A stretch of DNA of 64,000 bases from Mortierella sp. BCC40632 (taxonomy: Eukaryota > Mortierellomycota > Mortierellomycetes > Mortierellales > Mortierellaceae), in the NCBI GenBank assembly GCA_011634665.1, contig WAEK01000007.1:2452501-2516500 (forward strand), in the 5' to 3' direction. Shown here piece after piece: positions 23,673-34,687 of this stretch. Under the pieces are notes generated by a model, which had not been told where the DNA came from, made no database searches, and was given only the letters and a program-made list of their open reading frames with translations. The position numbers and the translations under genes are program-made. Position 1 is the stretch's first letter, and each line of letters begins with the position of its first letter.

Positions 23673-24156
23673 ATGTTTGGTTTCGGATCTCACGAAGACG
23701 CTCACAGCCAGATTTACGGCGGTGGCAGACACGAATCCTCCTGGTCACACGAGCTCATTGCCGGCGCCGCTGCCTTCGAAGCCATGAGAGCTTATGAGAA
23801 CAAGAATGGAGGAAGTCATAGTCTCACCAAGGAAATCCTCGTTGGCTTGGCTGGAGCCGAGGCCGACAAGCTTTTCGAGACAAAGGTATATATAAAAAAA
23901 ACGAGTGAATCGGAGAAGTTCTGATCGCTCTATGGAATACCTTGAGATGTATGGAAGAGAGAAATAGAGAGAGAGAGAGAGACTCTAACTCTACGAAAGA
24001 GTTACTGATGCCCATATACTAACGCTTTCTTTATTCTTTCTCCCCTTTCTCCCCTTTCTTTAATTGTCTCAGGGTCTCGACTATTTGGATCGCCAGACAG
24101 CAAAGCGTGAGGCTGAAAAGCACGCCGAGATCCTCTATGACAGCAGATATGCATAA
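23673..24156 (+). CDS. CipC-like small stress protein (DUF3759 family)
   Basis: Exons 23673-23885 and 24073-24156 give 98 residues. The sequence begins MFGFGSHEDAH, then ..YGGG..ESSWSHELIAGAAAFEAMRAYE, then an E.L.GLAGAEADKLFETKG core, and ends in a basic amphipathic helix. This matches the fungal CipC/antibiotic-response family, small cytosolic proteins induced by concanamycin, heat or infection whose biochemical role is not known. The second exon starts GLDYLDRQTAK, continuing the conserved ETKGL junction, which supports the splice. Length is close to the family's usual 100-130 residues. Function is known only as stress induction from relatives. Confidence 0.85.
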
Positions 24157-24653
24157 TCACAATAACTGACCAAGTCTCCTTATATTGGAAAGATGCTAGA
24201 GAGCCCCCATCCTGACAATTCTTTGTCAACCCTGTAAATGGGAGGTGTTAAGTCTGTCTACTCTAGTCGTCAGTCGCAAACAGACAAACAAAAAGTGTGA
24301 ATAAATCCTCCCAAGATATCCTTGCAAAAAGAAGGGCCAGAGAAAGAAGGGAAACTAATGGAAAGTGCGACGACAAATCAAAGGGTTGACCCATCGAATA
24401 GCAGATGACAATGTTTTTTTTTTTTTTTTCCCTTCCTCACAGCTCCCATGCCACTTAAAGAAGCCCGGTCCATATTTGTACCGGAATCCTAGAGTCAATT
24501 GATACAATGTAATCCCTATTCCCTTTGTGTCCATCAATAGGTAAATATTATACATTGAAAAGGGAGGGGGGGGGACATCTCTAGTCTTTCGCTACAGATC
24601 TTGGACAAGTTACTTGTCTCCAACAGATGAACTTAGTTGGCTCCTTCATCTCT

Positions 24654-24654
24654 C

Positions 24655-24686
<32 letters not shown>
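24654..24686 (+). repeat. (CAA)n trinucleotide repeat
   Basis: About 11 CAA/AAC units in the spacer downstream of the MYND-hydrolase gene's stop codon. Confidence 0.9.
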
Positions 24687-24721
24687 AAGCTAAGGTAGCC
24701 TAAACAATTGGGTATGCGCCC

Positions 24722-26158
24722 TCAAGACTTGACCTCATACACATTCGACATGGACTCGAGCGTTGTAGAGCGCTGATCCAGATGCTGAGCAAAAAACTCC
24801 ATCATGGGCTTCCACCCAACCTTGTTGAGACAAAGAGAATAGGAAGTTACTGGTTAGTCAGGGATACAATATAGAAAAGAGGTTTAAAACGAGTTGAAGT
24901 GACCAGAGTCTCATTGATACCTCATTGTTGGGTATGCCATGGCCCGCGCCGTCAACAATATGTTGCTGCACCCGATTCCGGCCAAAAGTGCGCTGAATAT
25001 ACTTGAACTAGAGTGGAGGAGGGAAAAGAGGAGGGCAGGACAAAGTTGTTTGCTAAGAAACTGGGGATTTCCTTCATATGGGAATGGAGTATTCCTCCTC
25101 TTCACACACGCCATCTCTCATTTGCAAGAGCCAGTCCCAATTACCTTATCCTTGGCCACTGAGAGAGAGATAGTATCATCCTTACTCCCCTGTACAACTA
25201 ACACCTCGGTATGGAGTGAATTCAGTGCCGGAGGATCGTTTTGTGTCTCTTCCATAAAGTAACCTGAAATCGTCAACACCGCCCGCAAATCAAATCCTCC
25301 AAATGCCGCCAAATCCAAAGCAATCTGGCCTCCTTGAGAAAAGCCAAAGAGAATAATATTGCGACTCTTGAAACCACAATGATCGATACAGTGTTGGATA
25401 AACTTGATGAGGTTGGGACGGACAAGCTGCTTGATTTGAAGTATCCGCTCTGGACTATCTGGTCCCAGCACTATTGCAAAGACAAAGGCAGGTCATTGGG
25501 GAAGGAAGGGGAGAGTTCAAAGGATTAGAGTCTAGAAGAGCAACAAAAAAAAAAAAAAAAAAAAAAAAAGCAAAAACTTACACTCTCCGTTCAAAAGATT
25601 AAAGGACGGGTACCATTGCCATCCTTCCTGCTCCAAATACGGGACCGGTGTCGGGGCCTGGATACAACAAGTCGCCGTCTGAGGGAGTTGGAGTGCTCGA
25701 GCTAGGTCGACAAACGAAGGCTCGATTCTGTCACCCAATCCATGGAAAAAGATCACCAGGCTCTCATCCACACCGTCCGAAGAAGACTCATAATGAAATT
25801 TGAGCTTCGTGCTGGAGGCCTTGGGAGCAGGCTTACGGAAATCGGTAGTGGGGGTTGAAGGCTGAAGGTGGACAGGTTGGCTAGGATCGGGAAGTGTGGG
25901 AGTTTCGGGGACAGGAGGGGATGTCGGTGTTTCCTTCGTTGGCGTGGCTGCCACTTCAGAACTACTTGCCTTGTCGTCGTCGTCTTTGTCGTTGTTCAAA
26001 GGTTTGGTAGCTGCGGGTGTGCAGGCAATCTTGTGAGTTCTCCAATCCTTCTTTTGACATTCCAGTGAACAGTAATGCACCATCTTGCAACGAGAGCATC
26101 GGGTTATGGAAGGTGTTCTGCACACCGCACAGAGTGTCTTTCCTCCAACGGTCGCCAT
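24722..26158 (-). CDS. MYND zinc finger fused to acyl-protein-thioesterase/carboxylesterase-like hydrolase
   Basis: Exons 26158-25582, 25470-25145, 25007-24921 and 24820-24722 give 362 residues with clean GT-AG phases. Residues 10-46 form a MYND-type zinc finger with the C-x2-C, C-x2-C, C-x3-C, H-x3-C ligands at C10, C13, C21, C24, C30, C34, H42 and C46. A Pro/Thr-rich linker follows (about 47-125). The rest is an alpha/beta hydrolase of the acyl-protein thioesterase/phospholipase-carboxylesterase type: FFHGLGD oxyanion region, nucleophile elbow GFSQGG (Ser near 237), Asp in QGSKDD (near 290) and His in DGAGHG (near 324). All triad residues are present, so it should be catalytic. MYND fingers bind Pro-rich peptides, so the finger may recruit it to partners, which is inference. 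A start upstream of 26158 is possible but adds no conserved sequence. Confidence 0.85.
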
Positions 26159-26634
26159 TTTGGAGAGAGAATGTGAACTGATGTGAAAAGGGTCAATGTC
26201 CTCCTCCGCGCACAGCAATGTCGCGCGCTCATTGTCCTTTTTTGCGTGGCTTGTTCTGAAAAAAAAAAAAAAAAAAAAATGCAGGTCGAGATACTGGTGC
26301 TTTGCCCGAAGCATGTCTCTCCCTCTCCTACCTAGGCATTCTCCACAGACAGAAAAAGAGTGACCTACTTCTATTAACGATTTCATCCGCAATGACAAGG
26401 TAAGAAATGAAATGCCCTTCGCCTTTGTAGAAGCTCGAGACCCCTTTGGACAAGCAGCCACTCCACTTAGTTCTTGTTGATCCTTCGGGATCTCGTCAGA
26501 CATGCAGGTAGATATGAGAGGGGAAAGGTTTTTTTATTGTAACTACAAACAGAGGAGAGAGGTAAAAATACAATGGCTACTTGTTCGCTTCATCATTTTC
26601 GCCTTGCATTCAGATGCAAAAAGCTATAGAGATA
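26159..26634. other. Promoter side of the MYND-hydrolase and 3' flank of the DDHD gene
   Basis: 476 bp with a poly(A) tract at about 26260-26279. No further gene seen. Confidence 0.4.
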
Positions 26635-27905
26635 CTACTTGACATCTAGCTCGTAAGATTGGCGAATGATAAACGCTGCAACATCGCTGTCGGACCAGTA
26701 CTGCATATGAACTAGAGAGTTTGAGAAAATGCCAAAGTTAGCAACATCCGAGAAAGTACAGCAAAAGGTCAAACATAATCCTTTCAGTCTCCCCAATCAC
26801 TTTACCTGAAAGCGCAGAAAGGTATGCATTCTCAAAGACACCTTCCTGAAGACACCAATCGACGCGTCCTGTCCTGTTCAGAGCCTTCACCTTGGCCTTG
26901 TTGGCAACTTTACTTTGTTCCGGATTAAGTCGTGGTGAGGCCGTCGAGGAATTCGATCCTGTCCCCTCTACATGATCATCGCCAAAGGTTGTGCTAGTCT
27001 CTGTATCACTAGCTGATCCAGAGTTACCACCGTTCTCCAGATGTTGTTGTTTGCTGCTGTGGATCATGGCGGCATTCGCCACAGGATTGGTTCTAAATCC
27101 TAATGCTCGAGTAAACATCGAGGTTGTGATGCCGAGCTTGACCGACTCGATCATCGTATTGGCCTTGTTTGCCAAGTCATTACTGAAATCCTGGATTCCA
27201 ATGTGAAGTCCCTTGAGTCCTCCTTTATGATATGGGATCAAAGCTGGCCTAGTCTTGGTTCCGAAGGCGCGTGAAATGAGTGGCTAATAGAAATAAGGAA
27301 CAAGTCAGCATATATATTTAAATTGCAAATAATAAAGAGATGGTCTGCAATAAACAATAGGGATGAGTGAAACCTACTTCAATCCGGTGTGCTACAGCAT
27401 CAGATCGATGGAAGATGTTGTACAGATTCTCGACAGCCGGTCGGACACAAGGCGCCGTACCCGATTCCGCAGAGATGTTAGATTCGGATAGACGTGCGCC
27501 AATCTTACATCCTTTAAGAAGAAGAAACAATCCAATAGGACTACCGAGAGCAAAAAAGTTGGTCACATCAAAGTCCAGCTTCACAGGGTTGATGGCAGCT
27601 TGGTCAAAGGAAAAAAATTTCTCAAAGACTGGAGAGGACGGGACAGGCTGGAACTGATGTGAACTAAAAGGCTGATGGTTCAAAATATCCAAAGCAAGCA
27701 GTGAACCCAGGGAGTGACCCAGGATTGAGACCTTGCCTCCACGACGAATAAAGTCTGGATTATGTGCGATAAACTTTTTGTAAACCCTATTAAGCTCCAG
27801 TGTTACGACCTCCATCATTTTGCGCTTATAATTGGGCGTCATGTAAAGTAGCACTAATTGATGGAATAGATGAATGAAAATAGAAGCTGTGAGTTAGAAT
27901 GGCCT

Positions 27906-27944
<39 letters not shown>

Positions 27945-30185
27945 CATTTCTTGGCGAAACTGCCACAGTCACCATACCATCCATTAGAACATCAGACACG
28001 AGCATTCGGATCGTAGGTACTCCATCTAGCATGATATCGTCCATTGTTGGGCACCCCTCCTCTGGCTCGGGTGTGCCGAGATCTCTTTGCAGTTCCACGT
28101 CATCGGTCGCCATTCCAAACACAATCTGGCGTCTCCACTCGACTGGCAGCACCTGTACACCAGAACCCGTCGGCAAAGAGTGAGGATGCTTTGAGGCATT
28201 CGATCCTCTCCTCTTAGAAGTACTATCCTTGTCCTTATCCGTCGTTCCCGTGTCCTTGGGTGGTGCGTTGTTTGTTGCTGGGGGAGCAAATGTAGCTGCT
28301 GTGGTCTTGATTGTCCTTCGGAGAACATTGACGTCGTGGATAAAGTTAATGGCCTCCATCCTGTCTCCGAGCTTTTGACCAACTCCGTGAATGACAAGGA
28401 CTAGATGATCAATAGTTCGCTCCTCATTCTCCTCTTCATTCTCATAGTCATCGATTTCGTGAGCTTCTTGGATGGTATCCTTTTCTTCTTCTGTCAGTCG
28501 CTTTGTCTTTTGCTTGAGCGTCTGAGCGGTCTCTCTCCGCTTTTGTGCCTCCGGATTCTCTTTCTTTTTGGTCTCAGTGCCATCTTTTTTCTTTTGTGCC
28601 GCCTCCTCAGAGGCCTTTTTCGAGTCAAAGTTTTCGACCTCGTCATAGCCTCGAATAAGTCGCACGCCTCCTGCAGTCGAACTCCAGACCTTCGTAAAGA
28701 TTGCCTTGGCTACGTTGCTAGTTGCGTCGTCACTATATATAAAAAAAAAACGAGTTTTTCCTTTTCAGTTAGACCAGGTTTCACCGAAGAATGCCAAGGC
28801 ACCAATAAGCCCTTCCCAAGATAAATAGTTACCTCAATAGCCAAGCCTGATGAGATCCGGTGAATAGCACATATTGATTTAAGTACTTTCCAAGAAGTGC
28901 CCAGCGTTTCTCTGGTCTGTCTTCGATGATCTCCTTTCCAGATGCATCCAATACTGGAGGTGGTGGCGCAACCCAAGGGCGGTGCTTGCTACACGAGCCA
29001 AATTGAGCATAGAGAATGAAGGTGAATCATGTTAGTAGTCTTGCTTCATGATGCATCTCTAGCGAAAGAAATGAAAGGCAGAGAAATAAAACAATACACA
29101 CTTACTTGTAGCCATATTCGATCTGTTGAGAGAGATTCACCTCGCATGGAACAAACTTTCCATCCAACTGCAGGAACCAGACCGCACGCCGGACTTCGTA
29201 GGTTGCACCAGCCCAGTAGACCTAGATTGCACAGCAATTAATAGTTACCCGTGTGAGTGGAATGGAGATGGAGTGGAGGAAGGGAAAGGGAATGAGAGCC
29301 CGATAACAAAAAAAAAAAATCCACGGATGCAGGTGTACGAGAGGGAAGGTGATATCATTCCGGCGTAAAAAAAAAACCAAATGGCAAAAAGGCGAGAATT
29401 CAGGGCCAAAGAAAAAAAGATAAGGACTTACTGGTCGGATCTCCATCCTCTGAATGTTTACTTCAAAGAGAAAGTCCTCGTTCACGAGCACAGTAGAGGC
29501 CTCCTCTTCCCACTCGTCTGAGCTGCCAGGGCCGGAGGACAATGACGATGGCTGGACGGGGCTTGACGTGCTATGCAAACCCTCTACTTGTTTGCTTTGG
29601 GTAGGAACAAGGGGATAATGCCGAGACAATGCATCATCGGGTGATAGATTCTCATGACTGGATCCATCTTCATGTTGTAAATGCTGGGCATTCGGATGAG
29701 GGTGAGACTTCTGAAGATAAGCTCGTTCTAGAGTATTCGAGTCACGGATGCTGAAAGGAACCCAGCTGGTGGCAGGCTTCCTGGGAGTCTTGGCTAAGTT
29801 CTTCTTTTCGTTGGGCTTGGTCAAGGGCGAGTCCACAGCATGGAACCAGCGGATCTACATTTGCATTTTGGAGTGAAAAAAGGAATGGTTCGTCAGGAAT
29901 CATGTTAGACGTGATCCTAATTAGGCTGGAGAGGGGAGGAGGGTCCGTGTCCCCTCGCGTACAGGAACACTGCAGCTGCAAAAAAAAAAAAAAAAAAAAA
30001 AAAAAAAGGACACATGATTCCTGAAGTCTTCTTACAGGCAGAGGAGGACATTCCTCTTCTTCGCATTCCTCAGGCTGCTTCATTAGGCTAGATTCGCCCA
30101 ACAGTACAGCGGCGTCTTTCTCTGCTGGAACAACCAATTCGTCTTTGGACGAACTCGGAGGCGAGGATGGTGGGGATGATGACAT
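26635..30185 (-). CDS. DDHD-domain phospholipase A1
   Basis: Eight exons: 30185-30036, 29854-29432, 29221-29106, 28988-28833, 28732-27978, 27853-27378, 27283-26806 and 26711-26635, giving 876 residues with every junction in phase. It follows the plan of intracellular PLA1/DDHD1-DDHD2 proteins: an N-terminal WWE-like region (IRWFHAV ... WVPFSIRDS), a VHPxW-type segment (YEVRRAVWF), a charged Lys/Glu linker, LVIHGVGQ before the lipase core, and the nucleophile elbow GHSLGS with Ser near residue 581. The DDHD region starts at FFALGSPIG, includes NIFHRSDAVAHRIEPL and ends in YWSDSDVAAFI. Relatives hydrolyse phosphatidic acid and other phospholipids at ER/Golgi membranes. Exon 5 carries a low-complexity insertion (Lys/Glu then Ser/Thr). 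A 36-base A tract lies in the intron after exon 5. Confidence 0.92.
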
Positions 30186-30580
30186 TGGCTGGCGGATTGT
30201 TAAGAATGTGAGAAAACAGCAAGTGGTCTAGAACGAGTAACAGTGAGAAAGAGAGAGTGAGGGTATGTGAGAAAGAGTGTGTGAGAGAGAGAAAGAGAGA
30301 GAAGGAGAGAATGAATGAAGGCGTGGAGTAAGGATGGAAATGGGACAGATGTGTGGTGAGAGAAGAAGAACAAAAAAGAATTCAATGCGGCATTTCCCAG
30401 AGGTAGAAAGAGAGCAAAGTTATTGGAGTCACCTCATCCTCCTCCCCCATTTCGTGGACCTCCTCGTGCCGCTGTGCAACCCTTTGCCTCCGCTGCAGTG
30501 CCACGTGTCGCCCTCCATCTTTGCCACCCGTACCTGAACAAGAACAAAAGCTCTACGCTCTCCATCTGCTCAGCATCCTT

Positions 30581-30655
30581 GGCAGCCGGCCACTCGGCAT
30601 CCAGCCACTTGGCAACCGGCCACTTGGCAGCCGGCTACTCGGCAACCAGCATCTC
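30581..30655. repeat. 15-bp minisatellite, five units
   Basis: Units of the form GGCAGCCGGCCACTC / GGCATCCAGCCACTT repeat five times without length change. The array sits in the 0.5-kb spacer upstream of the DDHD gene and keeps a frame open on the plus strand (five-residue repeat, LAAGH-like). No gene is assigned to that frame. Confidence 0.85.
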
Positions 30656-30714
30656 GTCCAACCGGTATTTCGGCTCGCTCGCCTAATGTTGCGCATGGTT
30701 TATTTCGTTTTTCT

Positions 30715-32415
30715 TCAGCGAACGGCTGCTGTGGAAAGGGTCAACGCTCCCTCTAATGTTGTCCTCGCATACCCTGAGTGGTCACCGCCACTCTCTCTTC
30801 TGTAGTCTCTGCCACGGCCATGTTCTACTGCCGAAACTACACCACGATTGGCATTAACAGGTAGGCTATGGGACCCTGGGAGTATGGGTATTGTTGGAGC
30901 TGGATATTGAATTGAATGTTGTCCCTTCCGCACCAAAATACGCTTCCAGTGCTGTACTTTGCCCTCGAGCCAACGGCCGATAATGTTCCGTGTTGCCCTC
31001 TTTGGATCTAAAAAGTTCATGCTGCATTCAAATAAAAGTCCTCGAAGATATCTCGGGCCACTCCCTCCTGTACTTTTGGGTAGTTTTGGAGGTACCGTTG
31101 CAACACTAAGAGTAGTCGTACTTTCAACCTGACTATTCACATGGGCTTCAGGGCTTGCACCGGTTTGCCCTGACGGCCTCGGAGATTCTAGAAGCGAGGT
31201 TGGGCCAGATACAGATGAGTGGGGTTTGTCGTCGATGTCCACCCCCTGAATGCTTCCTATGGACGTGTTCGTTTGCTCATTAGCTGATACTCGAGCCACC
31301 TTCCATCCCTGCATCTCTAGCGGCAATTGATCCGGTCGTCCATGTGGATAATTATTATCAGCAGACTTGTAGCTTTTCAGACCGACTGCGGGTACACTGG
31401 GACTCAGTTGCTCGTTCTCCGCCTGGTAGTACAAGGTCCAAGGGTACCCTGGCATAAAGGAATACTTTGTACCATCGACTTTTCGGACCCCACTCTTCCG
31501 AATGTTTAAAGGGCAGGTCTTGTCGAGAAAATTCCTTGTCCCTTGATATGCCTTTTCATCTCTGGTCCTCTTACTTGTGGCTGCCTGCGAAGGTGTCATT
31601 GTGTTGAAGGATTGGTAAGACATGGCCCCGACAGCCCCCATGTCATTGGGTATTGTTTCAAGGGCGCCAGTACCTGGCGCTGCATCCTGCGCTAACAATG
31701 CTGGAGGCATCCACGTATGAGATATCCCTGTCTCAAAGTCATCCGTCATTACATCAGGTGTGTATTTGGGTGATTTTGTAGATCTTGTCTGGAGTTTTGC
31801 TGTAGTACGGTTCGAGACGGAGTATATCCGTCCATCTTCTGAACTATGGACTTGATCAGTGCCAATTTTACGATTAGTTGACTTGACCCCAATCTCCTCC
31901 AACTGCGGGCTTTGCAACGCGAGTCCACATCGGAACCGGAACTGATGGTCCTGAACGGCCGGTCGAAAGACAACCCGGTCCCGACAAAGGTCAAAGTGGT
32001 CAAACTCGAAACGGACACAGACTCGCCTGACATATTCCTGGTAGAGGAAGAGGCGTATCGTTTTTGTAGCCATAGCACAGACGAGTGTAGATGCGACGAG
32101 CGACCGCATGAAGACTGATGTGTTGTAGAGACTAAAAATGTCGACAAGGTCTAGTTGATGAACTACAAATCCCCATATCTCTGTCGGAAGCAGGTCCTGA
32201 AACTGAACCATGCAACGAGAATGGTCGAGGTCGGCTGTATCTTTGGACATGGTACGCGAAATAAAAAAACTTGAACTTCGACGAGCACGATAAAAGGGTC
32301 GTGCAGAAGCAGCGGCTATAGTTGTGTCTTTTCGCTGGCGGATGCGTCTTTCTTTGGAAGCCCGATTAAATGCAAAAATGGTCGCAGTGTCATTGTTGTT
32401 AATAGACAGAGGCAT
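30715..32415 (-). CDS. F-box-like protein, unknown substrate
   Basis: Single-exon frame of 566 residues. The frame stays open upstream to 32571, but a TATAAAA at 32588-32594 would place transcription start close to that point. The Met at 32415 is therefore the more likely start. A basic N-terminus precedes an F-box-like helix set at about residues 70-105 (FQDLLPTEIWGFVVHQLDLVD, then a SLYNTS.. helix). After it come a Cys/Arg-rich segment and a long stretch without recognised domains, partly Ser/Pro-rich. A conserved-looking FMPGYPWTLYY block and a C-terminal RYLRGLLFECSMNFLDPKR block are visible. F-box proteins select targets for SCF ubiquitin ligases, but no substrate-binding repeat (WD40, LRR) is visible, so the role is open. 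Confidence 0.6.
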   Translation of the reverse strand: MPLSINNNDTATIFAFNRASKERRIRQRKDTTIAAASARPFYRARRSSSFFISRTMSKDTADLDHSRCMVQFQDLLPTEIWGFVVHQLDLVDIFSLYNTSVFMRSLVASTLVCAMATKTIRLFLYQEYVRRVCVRFEFDHFDLCRDRVVFRPAVQDHQFRFRCGLALQSPQLEEIGVKSTNRKIGTDQVHSSEDGRIYSVSNRTTAKLQTRSTKSPKYTPDVMTDDFETGISHTWMPPALLAQDAAPGTGALETIPNDMGAVGAMSYQSFNTMTPSQAATSKRTRDEKAYQGTRNFLDKTCPLNIRKSGVRKVDGTKYSFMPGYPWTLYYQAENEQLSPSVPAVGLKSYKSADNNYPHGRPDQLPLEMQGWKVARVSANEQTNTSIGSIQGVDIDDKPHSSVSGPTSLLESPRPSGQTGASPEAHVNSQVESTTTLSVATVPPKLPKSTGGSGPRYLRGLLFECSMNFLDPKRATRNIIGRWLEGKVQHWKRILVRKGQHSIQYPAPTIPILPGSHSLPVNANRGVVSAVEHGRGRDYRRESGGDHSGYARTTLEGALTLSTAAVR

Positions 32416-32587
32416 TGGTGAGCAATTGATATGTGCTTTCTGATAGAGTGTTAAAGAAAGAAGAATGGCAGGGAGAAGATAGAGATGGTAGAGGATTTGA
32501 AATTCGGCGAGAAAGGGAGAACAAGATGTTGAATAATGGGACAGGAAAGTGAAGAAGGGCCAAAAGTGCATTTACCCAACCGCCGCC

Positions 32588-32594
32588 TTTTATA
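32588..32594 (-). promoter_or_regulatory. TATA box for the F-box-like gene
   Basis: TATAAAA on the minus strand, 173 bp before ATG 32415. It argues against use of the in-frame ATG at 32571. Confidence 0.5.
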
Positions 32595-33707
32595 TGTAGC
32601 GTGAGTTCTCCGAAAAAGGAACGGGTATGCATCTCCATTATGGACACAAACTCTTACCCACACAGACACACATCTCACTCACGCAACTTTAATATCCTCT
32701 TTGATTGTCGCCTTCTCTTGCTAAAAAGCCGACTTCTTCCTTGACGACTACCAGCTTCGACATTCACTTAGTCTTCTCTCAATAACTTTCATCCTCTTCG
32801 CATGAAAGCTGCACAAAACCTGAGTCGAGCATTTGTGAACGGAGGATGGAGTCTCCCCCAACACACTTTCAATTCCCATGTTTCTTGGTGTATGCGTTTC
32901 ATTTCATCGCCCTGTCCTGCGCGGTCCCCGTCCCTTGCTCCTCCAGAATCCTCGGTAAATATGGAGAAAAGTCTGGCCCGAACAAAGGTCTGCACTTTGA
33001 CCTCGCGACTCACTCTTGTTGTTTTCTCATGCAGATTAGGCACACGCACCGTCATTCTGGGATATGAGTGGACGAACTAAGACCAAAAAAGGTTTATGTG
33101 ACTGAGAATCTTTCTGCGCGTGCACTGTGGGACAAGAAGGCTTCCAGGGAAGGAGGAAAGCGGGCTATTGAGCCATCGCTGAACCCTAGCACCACTGCTG
33201 AACAGACGACTGGAAAGAATAAAAGAATACCATGGTGGCCATGACTCTCTTCGCTAGGAGTGCAGCTGTTCAATATCTGAGCGAACAAGCGAAGAATGTG
33301 AGGAGCATGGCGTTTTATAAAAACTGGTGGCAAGAAAGGTCATGGCGGAAGCAATTTTCAGCACTGGCGGTGCATTTAGGTATGAGAATTGCTGGAAAAG
33401 TATTTCGCATGGAGGAGGGAAGGCCGAATTGCAATTTGATGTGGGTTGGAGATGGCCTGAAATGGATCCATTACTTTAATGTTTCGTAAGTCTGTGGTGG
33501 CCCTGGCCAAAGGCCGAGTTCAATAAGGTGATCAGGTAGAAAGACTGTCCGTCTGTCTGTCTGTCTGTCCGTCATAAAAAAAAAAGTCACAGCGACGCGT
33601 GTGCTTCCACGCACGCCTAAACACTAACTCATCTTATTTCTTCAAACGCCAGCAATACTTCAGGACCCTTTGAACACCACCATCAGGAACAAGAACACAT
33701 CTAAACC
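32595..33707. other. Divergent intergenic region
   Basis: No firm gene. A frame at 33232-33489 (+, 85 residues, ATG in good context) has no recognisable family, and I leave it unassigned. A (GTCT)n run lies at 33549-33571. Confidence 0.4.
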
Positions 33708-34687
33708 ATGGAAGCCGAGACTACATCCACAATCCCAAGATTCGCATCAACTCTCCTCATTGCGTTTCCAGACGTGTTGATGGCGGGACCTCGGATCCTA
33801 CTTTCTGCAGACACTCAAAAGGCAACATCGAATACAAACACTTTCATCACGGCATGGGATCACTTTTGTACTCCACTCCCCAAGAAAAGAGCCAAGTCAT
33901 CAGCACCCCTGGGGACTATCGACACTTCAGGAAAAATCCAATACTCAACAGTGCATCTTGCAGACGATTCTAGTATTGGACTACTGACAGTCCAAGTAGC
34001 ACCTCCAACAACCGAGCAGGCGTCCAGTCTATGTGAGGCCATTGTGAACCATTCCAAAGCCTCGGGCACCTCGCGGGTAATCCTTATCGCATCCTCAAAT
34101 GTTACGCCAGCTGCAGGAACAAGAGTAGGCGTGAACCCCTTGTCGCAGACTACGTATCAGCTTCAGATTAGCGAGAGTAAGTTGACATGTTAATTCCAAA
34201 AGGACGAGTAGGTGAGATATCGAAATATTCTCAAACTCATGATGTGGCTATCGGACATTTATCTAGGCGAACAACTGAACATTCCAGTGCTGCCTACGAA
34301 CGTAATCTTGGGTGACCATATCTTGAATACGTTCCTGGCACTCTTAACGTTTTCCCGCCTCTCGACCACTGCCTTGGTCCATCCGGCCAAGAAAGGAACC
34401 AGTTTGAAAGAAACCAAGGTAACCCCTGTGCCCTTGCTCAATTTAAAGTCTGAAGAACCAGACACTGTCAACCCGATGTATGAGAGTGGCCGCCTAAGAT
34501 ATTTTCTTTTTGTTTTTATGACATTTTCTAGACAATTCTTGACAACCTGGTCTCAGCCCTATCTCAAATGTCTATTGGGGGTCGCACGAATGCTATGGGG
34601 CAGTTTTTTTCAGCGGAAGCAGCTTTCCGATTCAATATCTCTGTAAAAGACGAAGAGAGTAGTGTTGAGCACCTTATGTATTTGTGA
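33708..34687 (+). CDS. Proteasome assembly chaperone 1 (Pba1/PSMG1)-like protein
   Basis: Exons 33708-34176, 34267-34418 and 34532-34687 give 258 residues. The second donor was placed at AAG|GTAACC because only this keeps the C-terminal frame in phase. Visible features: an N-terminal beta-rich segment (ASTLLIAFPDV), a central VILIASSN strand, then LNIPVLPTNVILGDHILNTFLALL, and a helical C-terminus. The last residues are LMYL, so the chain ends in a hydrophobic-Tyr-X motif. That HbYX tail is the feature by which Pba1-Pba2 (PAC1-PAC2) docks into pockets of the proteasome alpha ring, and it fits the fold pattern. Overall identity is weak by eye, so the assignment is tentative; it could be another alpha/beta protein. 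Confidence 0.5.

Noticed and set aside
24654..24686. Regular CAA units considered as a CRISPR or other array
   Set aside because: Uninterrupted trinucleotide microsatellite without spacers, in a eukaryotic genome.
32416..32571. Longer N-terminus of the F-box-like protein from ATG 32571
   Set aside because: It would start about 17 bp from the TATA box. The added residues are hydrophobic and Leu/Phe-rich, from pyrimidine-rich leader sequence.
33232..33489. Plus-strand frame of 85 residues with good ATG context
   Set aside because: Amino-acid make-up is plausible, but no family is recognised and nothing else supports a gene. Left unassigned.
34419..34531. Using GTATGA near 34478 as donor in the Pba1-like gene
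   Set aside because: It would force the last exon into a frame without the HbYX end and with poor composition. AAG|GTAACC gives a consistent phase-0 join.
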